DNA from: CAYJPV01 sp964396055 | Lineage (GTDB): Bacteria; Acidobacteriota; Vicinamibacteria; Vicinamibacterales; JAKQTR01 | Length of the DNA stretch: 13,706 nucleotides | NCBI GenBank assembly: GCA_964396055.1 | Contig: CAYNDV010000125.1 | Location: 1-13,706, forward strand | Direction: 5' to 3' | Part shown: positions 6,499 through 13,706 of the stretch, in pieces | How positions within the stretch are numbered: position 1 is the first letter of the stretch | How the letters are laid out: each line of letters opens with the position of its first letter | Notes under the pieces: generated by a model | Seen by the model: only the letters and a program-made list of their open reading frames with translations | What the model was told of the DNA's origin: nothing | The model's database searches: none | Translations under genes and position numbers: made by a program

Positions 6499-7152
6499 AT
6501 GCGCTGCCCGCTCTGCCAGTCGCGACCCGCCCGCCGCCGCTGCCCGGCTCTCGAGCGTGAGATCTGCCCGGTGTGCTGCGGCACGAAGCGGCGGACTGAG
6601 ATCCGCTGTCCCGACACGTGCGTGTACCTGGCCAACGCGGAGGCCCACCCGCCGGTTGCCGTCCGGCGGCAGCAGGAGCAGGACCTCGGCGTGCTGCTGC
6701 CGGCGCTGCGCGGGTTGTCCGAACCGCAGCAGCAGTTGTTCTTCCTGACCGTCACCCTCGTGGCACGCGCGTCCGGCGGTGGCCTCGCCCTCGACGCGGC
6801 GACGGATGCTGATGTGGCCGACGCGGCCGAGTCGCTGGCGGGCACCTATGAGACGGCGGCCAAGGGGCTGATCTACGAACAGCGGCCGGGCACGCTGGCC
6901 GCCCGGCGCGTGGCCGACGAACTCCGGAAGGTGTACGACGACCTTGGCCGCAGCCGGCCCGCAGCGTTTGCCGTCGATGCCGCGCAGGTGCTCCGGGGCC
7001 TGGCGTCTTCGGTCGCCGAGGCCCACCGGGGCGGACTGGATGCCCGCCAGGGCTTCCTGGAGGTGGCGGCACGCGTGGCCAGCCGGTTCGGCCCGATCGA
7101 GGGGCCCGGTTCCGATCCGGACGCCGCACCGTCATCGCTCATCCTCCCGTAG
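6499..7152 (+). CDS. Uncharacterised protein with N-terminal cysteine cluster
   Basis: The 217-residue protein has eight cysteines in its first 41 residues: Cys3 and Cys6 (CPLC), Cys15, Cys23, Cys26 and Cys27 (CPVCC), Cys37 and Cys41. GTKRRTEIRCPDTCVYL closes this module. The pattern suggests one or two zinc-knuckle sites. The rest is Ala-rich and predicted helical (about 55-200), with no signal peptide or membrane segment, so the protein is probably cytoplasmic. I recall similar CPxC...CPVCCGTKR openings in hypothetical proteins of acidobacteria and deltaproteobacteria, but know no function. The ATG at 6499 is the only possible start: an in-frame stop lies at 6484-6486, and no other start codon precedes the cysteines. 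The ribosome site is poor (AGG touches the ATG). It is a single gene, divergent from the esterase operon. Confidence 0.8.
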   Translation: MRCPLCQSRPARRRCPALEREICPVCCGTKRRTEIRCPDTCVYLANAEAHPPVAVRRQQEQDLGVLLPALRGLSEPQQQLFFLTVTLVARASGGGLALDAATDADVADAAESLAGTYETAAKGLIYEQRPGTLAARRVADELRKVYDDLGRSRPAAFAVDAAQVLRGLASSVAEAHRGGLDARQGFLEVAARVASRFGPIEGPGSDPDAAPSSLILP

Positions 7153-7447
7153 CCGGCGGACCGTCGCCGGTGGTCGCGAAGCGGGGCCTGGTCCGGTCGG
7201 AGTGTGGCAATCCTGCCACAGTCGTCCACATCTGAGTCCACCCCGGCGTCGGCCCATCGACCGAATTCCTTCAAACCTCCCGGCCAAAACCGGCGTCTAA
7301 TGCAATGACAGGCACGATGTCGGGGTCGAGGCGGTCCCGGCCGTCATGCAGCATGTAAACCGTTGCAGGACTGACTGTTAGCCGCCTCGCCGCCGGCCCG
7401 AACGCGGCGCGTATGACGCCGGGGAGGGTCGGCGGTGTTTTCGGTCC
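7153..7447. other. Gene-free spacer upstream of the DksA-like gene's promoter
   Basis: No convincing gene lies in the 405 nt between 7153 and 7557. This part holds one clear inverted repeat (7203-7220). On the minus strand there is an open frame whose stretch from about 7431 to 7271 reads like a short helix-turn-helix (AARRLTVSPATVYMLHDGRDRL). It lacks a credible start and ribosome site, so it is not called as a gene; it could be a relic of a regulator. Confidence 0.6.
7203..7220. repeat. Perfect inverted repeat TGTGGCA-N4-TGCCACA
   Basis: Seven-base arms (7203-7209 and 7214-7220) flank ATCC, 50 nt after the stop of the cysteine-cluster gene. It could be a weak terminator hairpin, though no T-run follows, or an operator. 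The spacing of GG and GC does not fit a sigma-54 promoter. Confidence 0.5.
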
Positions 7448-7476
7448 TTGACAAGCGCCGGCTGGGTCCCTAGAAT
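7448..7476 (+). promoter_or_regulatory. Strong sigma-70-type promoter of the DksA/TraR-like gene
   Basis: TTGACA (7448-7453) matches the -35 consensus exactly. After a 17-nt spacer, TAGAAT (7471-7476) matches the -10 consensus at 5 of 6 positions. Transcription would begin near 7483, giving a 75-nt leader before the ATG at 7558. This is the best promoter in the window. Confidence 0.85.
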
Positions 7477-7477
7477 G

Positions 7478-7490
7478 GCAAATTCTTTGC
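7478..7490. promoter_or_regulatory. Inverted repeat over the predicted transcription start
   Basis: GCAAA (7478-7482) and TTTGC (7486-7490) form a perfect inverted repeat around TTC, centred on the start site expected from the promoter at 7448-7476. A repressor bound here would block initiation, so it is an operator candidate. Chance occurrence of a 5-bp repeat is possible. Confidence 0.3.
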
Positions 7491-7516
7491 AGGCCAAGGG
7501 GATCCAACGGCAAGAC

Positions 7517-7550
7517 CCCCGAAGGCCCGGGGAGACGCGAAAGGAGCGTC
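7517..7550 (+). promoter_or_regulatory. Structured leader; Shine-Dalgarno in a hairpin loop
   Basis: Two small stems follow each other in the leader: CCCCG (7517-7521) with CGGGG (7528-7532), and GACGC (7534-7538) with GCGTC (7546-7550). The second encloses GAAAGGA, so the ribosome site AAAGGAG sits in its loop and edge. Linear spacing from the site to the ATG at 7558 is about 11 nt. The fold could tune ribosome access to the DksA-like gene. Confidence 0.35.
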
Positions 7551-7557
7551 GACACCA

Positions 7558-8016
7558 ATGGCAAGCACAAGCGGCGTGACCGCGAAGGGAATGTCGAGCG
7601 GTCGGTACGACGAGCTGAAGAAGCTGCTCGAAGACCGCCGTCGCGAAATCATGAGCCAGGTTCACGAGAAGATCCGCGGCGTCCGGACCGAGAGTTCGGG
7701 CAAGAAGATGAGCGAGGTCTTCGACGCGGGCGAGAGCTCGGAATCGGATATCCAGGAAGACATCGAATTCGCGTTGATCCAGATGAAGACCGAGACGCTC
7801 TCCAAGATCAACGAGGCGCTGACCCGCCTCGAAGAGGGCGCCTATGGCAACTGTTTCGAGTGCGGAGACGAGATCGCGCCGCAGCGCCTGCGCGCCCTGC
7901 CGTTCGCGGTGCGGTGCAAGGACTGCGAGCAGGCCCGCGAGAACGCCATGCTGCGCGAGCGGCTCATGGCGCAGCGGTCCTCCTCCTCGTCGCTCTTCTT
8001 TGACATCTCCGGCTGA
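7558..8016 (+). CDS. DksA/TraR-family zinc-finger protein
   Basis: The 152-residue protein has an N-terminal helical region (about 14-95) and a C4 zinc finger with Cys99, Cys102 (CFECGDEI), Cys120 and Cys123 (CKDC), followed by a C-terminal helix. This is the DksA/TraR architecture. Such proteins enter the RNA polymerase secondary channel and, often together with ppGpp, alter promoter use. The tip between the coiled-coil helices reads DAGESSESD rather than the E. coli DksA DxxDxA motif, so equal activity cannot be assumed; the acidic, Ser-rich tip is a feature to note. A Ser run (141-145) lies near the end. The ATG at 7558 is chosen with AAAGGAG about 11 nt upstream; the Met at 7591 is a weaker alternative. 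The gene is probably monocistronic, with its own strong promoter and a hairpin 17 nt after its stop. Confidence 0.9.
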   Translation: MASTSGVTAKGMSSGRYDELKKLLEDRRREIMSQVHEKIRGVRTESSGKKMSEVFDAGESSESDIQEDIEFALIQMKTETLSKINEALTRLEEGAYGNCFECGDEIAPQRLRALPFAVRCKDCEQARENAMLRERLMAQRSSSSSLFFDISG

Positions 8017-8033
8017 CTGCGGCATCCTTCACC

Positions 8034-8064
8034 CGGGACGCCGGCCGGCACGGCCGGCGTCCCG
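8034..8064 (+). terminator. 13-bp hairpin after the DksA/TraR-like gene
   Basis: The arms at 8034-8046 (CGGGACGCCGGCC) and 8052-8064 (GGCCGGCGTCCCG) are perfectly complementary around a 5-nt loop GGCAC. It lies 17 nt after the stop codon. The downstream sequence (CCCCTGCTTCC) is pyrimidine-rich but has no true T-tract. Confidence 0.7.
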
Positions 8065-8098
8065 CCCCTGCTTCCATCCCATCGCATCGTGACGGGGC

Positions 8099-8116
8099 CG
8101 GCGCGCCGGCGCGCCG
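8099..8116. repeat. 18-bp GC-only palindrome upstream of lon
   Basis: CGGCGCGCCGGCGCGCCG is a perfect self-complementary sequence in the 157-nt spacer before lon. It consists of G and C only, so it may be a by-product of high GC. A hairpin in the lon leader or a protein-binding site is possible. No convincing lon promoter was seen around it. Confidence 0.4.
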
Positions 8117-8173
8117 CGGCCCGACGTGCCGGCGCGGGGCTGGCGCGTCAGGGGCGCCGGAAAGGGGTTCCTC

Positions 8174-10608
<2,435 letters not shown>

Positions 10609-10612
<4 letters not shown>

Positions 10613-11538
10613 AGACCGTCTACGCCGACGGCTACGCCATCGACATCGGCAGCCACGTGTTTCCCACGTCGAAGTTCGCCCGGACGCGGGCGCTGCTGCT
10701 GCAGCAGGGGACGTTGCACGCCGGCGACTTCGTCGAGCCCGAGCCGGCGTCGTGGGACGACCTCGCGCTCGTGCACGACCGCGACTACCTCGAGAAGGCC
10801 CGGACGGGCGCCTTCCGGCCGGCTGAGCTGGCGCAACTCGAACTGCCGTGGACCGCCGGTGCGGCGGAGGGGTTCAGGCTGATGGCGGGAGGCAGCATGC
10901 TGGCCGCCCGGCTGGCGCTCGAGGCGCGTGACGCAGCGCGCCAGGCCGACCCGCCCGCCCTGGCGGCGGCCGCCAACCTGGGCGGCGGGTTTCATCACGC
11001 GTTTCCGGCGCACGGCGAGGGCTTCTGCCTGTTCAACGACGTCGCCGTGGCGATTCGCGCCGCGCAACGTGACGGCCTCGTCACCCGGGCGGCCGTCGTC
11101 GACTGTGACGTCCACCAGGGCAACGGCACGGCCTTCACCTTCGACGGCGACAGCCGCGTCTTCACGTGCTCGATTCACCAGGAACACAACTACCCCGTGA
11201 TCAAGCCGCCGTCCTCGCTCGACGTCGGCCTGCCGGACGGGGCGGGCGATCACGAGTACCTGCGGGCGCTCGAGGCGGCGCTGCCGGCGGTGATGGCGTC
11301 GTTGCCCGAGCTGATCGTCTATGTCGCGGGCGCGGATCCGTACCTGGGAGACCAGTTGGGCGGGCTCAATCTCACGTTCGAGGGCCTGCGGGGCCGCGAC
11401 TATCTCGTGCTCAGCACTGCGCGCGCCGCCGGCGTCCCGGTGGCGATCGTGTTCGCGGGCGGCTACGCCCGGTCGGTGGACGACACCGCCGCCATCCACG
11501 CGGCCACCATCGCAGAAGCGGTCAGGCTCGGCGCGTGA
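10609..11538 (+). CDS. Histone deacetylase-family zinc hydrolase (HDAC11/class IV-like)
   Basis: The 309-residue protein has the arginase/deacetylase fold marks of the histone deacetylase superfamily: GGGFHHAF with the His129-His130 pair, DCDVHQGNG with metal ligands Asp167 and His169, GADPYLGD with the third ligand Asp243, and GGY with the catalytic-type Tyr286. The compact length and the GLCLFNDVA-like motif (GFCLFNDVAVAIR at 138-150) resemble the short class IV (HDAC11-like) bacterial members. It should be a cytoplasmic zinc-dependent amidohydrolase removing acyl groups from lysine, polyamines or small molecules; the substrate is not known. It starts at a GTG overlapping the lon stop codon by 4 nt, which implies translational coupling. 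A strong hairpin follows the gene at 11554-11582. Confidence 0.93.
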
Positions 11539-11553
11539 GATGGCTCCCGCAGC

Positions 11554-11582
11554 CCGCGGCGCCGGGGGCCCCGGCGCCGTGG
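11554..11582. terminator. Long GC hairpin between convergent genes
   Basis: CGGCGCCGGGG (11557-11567) and CCCCGGCGCCG (11569-11579) are perfect complements around one G. C-G pairs and a G-T wobble extend the stem outward to 11554-11582. It lies between the stops of the deacetylase (11538) and the minus-strand secreted protein (11611). It is symmetric, so it can act on both transcripts, but T-runs are absent. Confidence 0.6.
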
Positions 11583-11610
11583 CTCGCGAACGGGTCGTCC
11601 GGCTGAGGGG

Positions 11611-12969
11611 CTACTTGTTCACGTTCGCGAGCGGAATGCTCCGGCGCACACCCGTGTGCGTGAGTTCCAGCGGTCCCCAGGCCCCCGAGACCAGGCGGTG
11701 CTGACTGAACTGGAGATTGCTCCAGTAGGCCGACCCGTCGCCAGCCTTGGCCGCCGCTGCCACGTTGAGGTACCGCCGGGTCGTGCCATCCAGCCACCAG
11801 TCCTTGTCGACAATCACGACGCGCAGGACGTTGGTCCACCCTGCGTTGGCCAGCAGCCGCCGCATCTGGCTCTCGAGATCCCGGTTGACCATGCCGGCCG
11901 GCGGCAGCGTGCTGATGGCCTCGGCGGCCGCCTTGACCTTCTCGTGCAGGGCCGCGTAGGCGCTGAAGTTTCCGCCGGTGATCTCGAACTGCCCCGCCGC
12001 CGGCTTGTCCCCGTAGTTCCTGATGTAGATCATCACCGTGTGCGTGCCCGCCGGCAGCTTCGCCAGTTCGTGCGTGAACGCGATGGGGCCGATCTTCAGA
12101 TTGCCCTTTCCCTCGCCAAACTCGATGTTGGGATTGCGATAGGCCGTCATCTTGTCCGGCGCCGGGGCGATGTCCAGCACCAGGTGGGAGCTGTCGATGT
12201 CCGCGGCGTTCTTGAGCGTGACGTACTGGAGCGTCTGGGACGATCCGATTTCCATCACCACCATCAGGCCCAGTTCGGACTTGCCGGCGGCTCCGTAGAC
12301 CAGCCGCCAGGATCGCGGGACCTGCACCAGGCCGTAGATCATGTCACCCGCGTTGAAGCGGGTGGCGAGGTTCGCGGGCCTGGACGGATCGATGGGCGCG
12401 GTCGAGAAGACCACCCGTCCGGCACTGGCGGCGCTGCTGCCAGCCGCCGGAGCCGCGGCGGCGCGCCGTGACCGTTCGGCGGCCTCCTGTTCGCGGGCGG
12501 CCTCCCGGGCGGCCGTCTCTGCCTTGTCCCGGGCTTCGCGCGCCTGGGCGTCGGCACGCGTGGCGGCGCTCATGCCCGCCACAAAGGCTGCCACCGCCTT
12601 CTCGCCTTCCGCAATGCGCGTGCGCCGGGCCACGAGTTCCGGATGCGACAGGCCCATCTTCGCGCCGTGCCGCTGTTCGACGATCTCCAGCTTCTCGCGC
12701 GCCTCCTTCAGGGCCGCCTCAGCGGACTTCGCGCGATCGTCCCGCGTGTACGACGCGGTCGCCTCGCTCATCATCCGGTCCATGCGATCGAGAGCCTGAT
12801 CCGTCTGGCGGAGGTACACGACCGCGCCGGAGGGCACACTGCCGCCGGCTGTCCCCTGGGAAGACGCGGCGTCCCCGACGGCGGCGGCGCCACCCCAGGC
12901 GGTCACCGTCACCGCCGCGAGTACGAGAAGGGTGCGGCCCGGCAAACGTCGGCCCCGGCATGCGTCCAT
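11611..12969 (-). CDS. Secreted coiled-coil protein of unknown function
   Basis: The 452-residue protein begins with a basic stretch and a hydrophobic signal segment (about 11-35, LLVLAAVTVTAWGGAAAVGDA), so it is exported or membrane-anchored. Residues about 48-170 are charged and helical, with Ala/Glu/Arg heptad-like sequence (AREARDKAETAAREAAREQEAAERSRR) typical of a coiled coil. An Ala/Ser linker (170-184) leads to a mixed beta domain (VVFSTAPIDPSRPANLATRFNAGDMIYGLVQVPRSW). The end (about 390-452) carries LRVVIVDKDWWLDGTTRRYLNVAAAAKAGDG, a domain recalling secreted hypothetical proteins of soil bacteria. I recognise no catalytic motif. The start at 12969 is supported by a perfect AGGAGG 5 nt upstream. 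It is probably transcribed alone from the box at 13020-13028; the GNAT gene lies upstream on the same strand across a 134-nt gap. Confidence 0.85.
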   Translation of the reverse strand: MDACRGRRLPGRTLLVLAAVTVTAWGGAAAVGDAASSQGTAGGSVPSGAVVYLRQTDQALDRMDRMMSEATASYTRDDRAKSAEAALKEAREKLEIVEQRHGAKMGLSHPELVARRTRIAEGEKAVAAFVAGMSAATRADAQAREARDKAETAAREAAREQEAAERSRRAAAAPAAGSSAASAGRVVFSTAPIDPSRPANLATRFNAGDMIYGLVQVPRSWRLVYGAAGKSELGLMVVMEIGSSQTLQYVTLKNAADIDSSHLVLDIAPAPDKMTAYRNPNIEFGEGKGNLKIGPIAFTHELAKLPAGTHTVMIYIRNYGDKPAAGQFEITGGNFSAYAALHEKVKAAAEAISTLPPAGMVNRDLESQMRRLLANAGWTNVLRVVIVDKDWWLDGTTRRYLNVAAAAKAGDGSAYWSNLQFSQHRLVSGAWGPLELTHTGVRRSIPLANVNK

Positions 12970-13019
12970 ATCATCCTCCTGGTGGATCGTGAGGGTCGGC
13001 GGGGGCCCGTGTCGGAGCG

Positions 13020-13028
13020 ATTATGCCA
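13020..13028 (-). promoter_or_regulatory. Putative extended -10 promoter of the secreted protein gene
   Basis: On the minus strand TGGCATAAT is a TGn-extended -10 box whose CATAAT has 5 of 6 consensus matches. It lies about 50 nt upstream of the ATG at 12969, with AGGAGG (12980-12975) in between. No -35 box was found at the usual distance. Confidence 0.4.
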
Positions 13029-13103
13029 CTGGAGGCGCGCCGGCGCCGGGACATCCGGGCCCTTCGCGACGGCGTGGTGGAGGGCGTGAACCGCCGCGGC
13101 CGC

Positions 13104-13589
13104 TCAGACCTCGCGGGTCATCTCGATCATGGTGGCGCGGAATCCCAGGCGGGTGAACAGGCGCCGGGCGGCCTCGTTGGGGGCCGCGGTCCACAGCAGA
13201 ACCCGCGGCACGCCGCGGGCGGCCAGCCAGCGGGCGGCCTCCTCGAGTAACGCCGTCGCGATGCCCAGGCCGCGGGCGTGATCGTCCACCCACACGTCGT
13301 GGATGAACCCCGCCTCGTCGCGCAGTTCCTTCCACGACAGCGGTTCGACGGCCCCATACACGTAGCCGACGATCTGGCCGCCGTGCTCGGCGACGCAGAC
13401 AACGGCATCGTCACGGCCGAGCTGGGCGCCGAGAAACCAGGCGTAGCCCTCTTCGGAATCCGGGCGCGGCGGGAGGAATCGCTGCCGATCGAAGTCGTGG
13501 TGGGTGCGCAGGAGACGCGCACCCATACGGCCGACGGCCGGCAGATCGCGCGGTTCGGCACGGCGGATGACGAACGGAACGTCGCTCAT
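13104..13589 (-). CDS. GNAT-family N-acetyltransferase
   Basis: The 161-residue protein matches the GNAT fold in length and order. It opens with FVIRRAEPRDLPAVGRM (beta-1/alpha-1), followed by the central strands VVCVAEHGGQIVGYVYG and AGFIHDVWVDDHARGLGIATALLEEA. In the latter, Arg106-Gly-Leu-Gly-Ile-Ala is the acetyl-CoA pyrophosphate-binding motif. The C-terminal NEAARRLFTRLGF is the usual motif B. It transfers an acetyl group from acetyl-CoA to an amine; the acceptor cannot be told from the sequence. The start at 13589 is chosen because homology begins at once. The frame stays open to an ATG at 13634, but those 15 residues look non-conserved. No good Shine-Dalgarno sequence precedes either start. 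Upstream lie the hairpin at 13644-13660 and the heptamer array. Confidence 0.88.
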   Translation of the reverse strand: MSDVPFVIRRAEPRDLPAVGRMGARLLRTHHDFDRQRFLPPRPDSEEGYAWFLGAQLGRDDAVVCVAEHGGQIVGYVYGAVEPLSWKELRDEAGFIHDVWVDDHARGLGIATALLEEAARWLAARGVPRVLLWTAAPNEAARRLFTRLGFRATMIEMTREV

Positions 13590-13643
13590 GATGGAGAGGT
13601 CGAGGGGGCGTGCGTCGGACCGACCATGCCACACGGGCGCAGC

Positions 13644-13660
13644 GGGGGCTTCCAGCCCCC
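13644..13660. repeat. GGGGGC-TTCCA-GCCCCC hairpin beside the second heptamer array
   Basis: Perfect 6-bp arms (13644-13649 and 13655-13660) flank a 5-nt loop TTCCA. The core GGGGC-nnCCA-GCCCC matches the hairpin at 1327-1343, which also neighbours a CCTCTAG array. CACGGGCGCAG at 13632-13642, just before it, is identical to 1351-1361. The role is unknown; it is upstream of the GNAT gene on the minus strand. Confidence 0.65.
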
Positions 13661-13706
13661 AGCCTCTAGCCTCTAGCCTCTAGCCTCTAGCCTCTAGCCT
13701 CTAGCC
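13661..13706. repeat. Second CCTCTAG heptamer array, cut by window end
   Basis: After a partial AG, six perfect CCTCTAG units run from 13663 to 13704 and a seventh begins (CC) at the window end. Unit and orientation are the same as at 1395-1450. The full length cannot be seen. Confidence 0.97.

Noticed and set aside
4280..6748. 822-residue open frame on the plus strand opposite the sialate O-acetylesterase
   Set aside because: It is a GC-rich antisense shadow: Arg/Gly/Ala/His-rich sequence with no domain, while the minus strand carries a complete conserved enzyme.
7203..7220. Sigma-54 promoter (GG...GC)
   Set aside because: The distance between GG and GC is 7 nt instead of 10, and the sequence is better explained as a simple inverted repeat.
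7501..7557. GEMM-type cyclic-di-GMP riboswitch before the DksA-like gene
   Set aside because: GACGCGAAAG only resembles part of the motif; the second stem with its conserved receptor and the characteristic distal sequences are absent.
8126..8173. Upstream GTG at 8126 as the lon start
   Set aside because: It adds 16 residues without family similarity and has no ribosome site, whereas the GTG at 8174 has AAAGGGG upstream.

Overview
The window is a very GC-rich (by eye about 70% G+C) bacterial chromosome segment with ordinary, densely packed housekeeping genes. The best lineage clue is a broken gene at 2247-2603. Its N-terminal sequence (VRVDVLVTDGKKPVAGL...DFEVRDNGV...VPLNVVLALDTSGS) matches the 'VWFA-related' secreted protein family abundant in Acidobacteriota. 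That clue, the GC content, the GTG starts and the secreted carbohydrate esterases suggest an acidobacterium, perhaps of the Vicinamibacteria type. This is an inference, not a proven assignment.

Layout. Positions 1-1314 (+) hold the 3' part of a long RelA/SpoT-type (p)ppGpp enzyme whose start lies outside the window. It converges on a minus-strand pair, rpmB (ribosomal protein L28) followed 9 nt later by ridA, with hairpins and an 8-unit CCTCTAG tandem array between them. From 2247 to 3442 (+) lie the remains of two genes, a VWFA-type protein and a TPR protein, fused and frameshifted. Next is a minus-strand operon of a sialate O-acetylesterase (4388-6346) and an alpha/beta-hydrolase esterase (3444-4379), with a good sigma-70-like promoter at 6368-6396. 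A divergent gene (6499-7152) encodes an uncharacterised protein with a cysteine cluster at its N-terminus. A 405-nt spacer contains the best promoter in the window (TTGACA, 17 nt, TAGAAT) and a structured leader for a DksA/TraR-family zinc-finger protein (7558-8016). A strong hairpin follows, then lon (8174-10612), overlapped by 4 nt by a histone-deacetylase-family gene (10609-11538). The right part carries a secreted coiled-coil protein of unknown function (11611-12969, -) and a GNAT acetyltransferase (13104-13589, -). It ends in a hairpin and a second CCTCTAG array that runs off the window.

How the genes fit together. The left end is about translation and the stringent response (Rel enzyme, L28, RidA); the DksA-like protein may be a functional partner of Rel on RNA polymerase. 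The esterase pair probably strips O-acetyl groups from glycans outside the cytoplasm. Lon and the deacetylase are translationally coupled, placing proteolysis and acyl-lysine (or acyl-amine) removal in one transcript. I saw no CRISPR array, insertion sequence, integrase, tRNA or rRNA.

The most unusual items are the paired heptamer arrays with shared flanking modules (1321-1450 and 13632-13706), the array supplying the stop codon of ridA, the doubly damaged VWFA/TPR locus, two similar head-to-head extended -10 boxes at 2133-2240, and the structured leader before the DksA-like gene.
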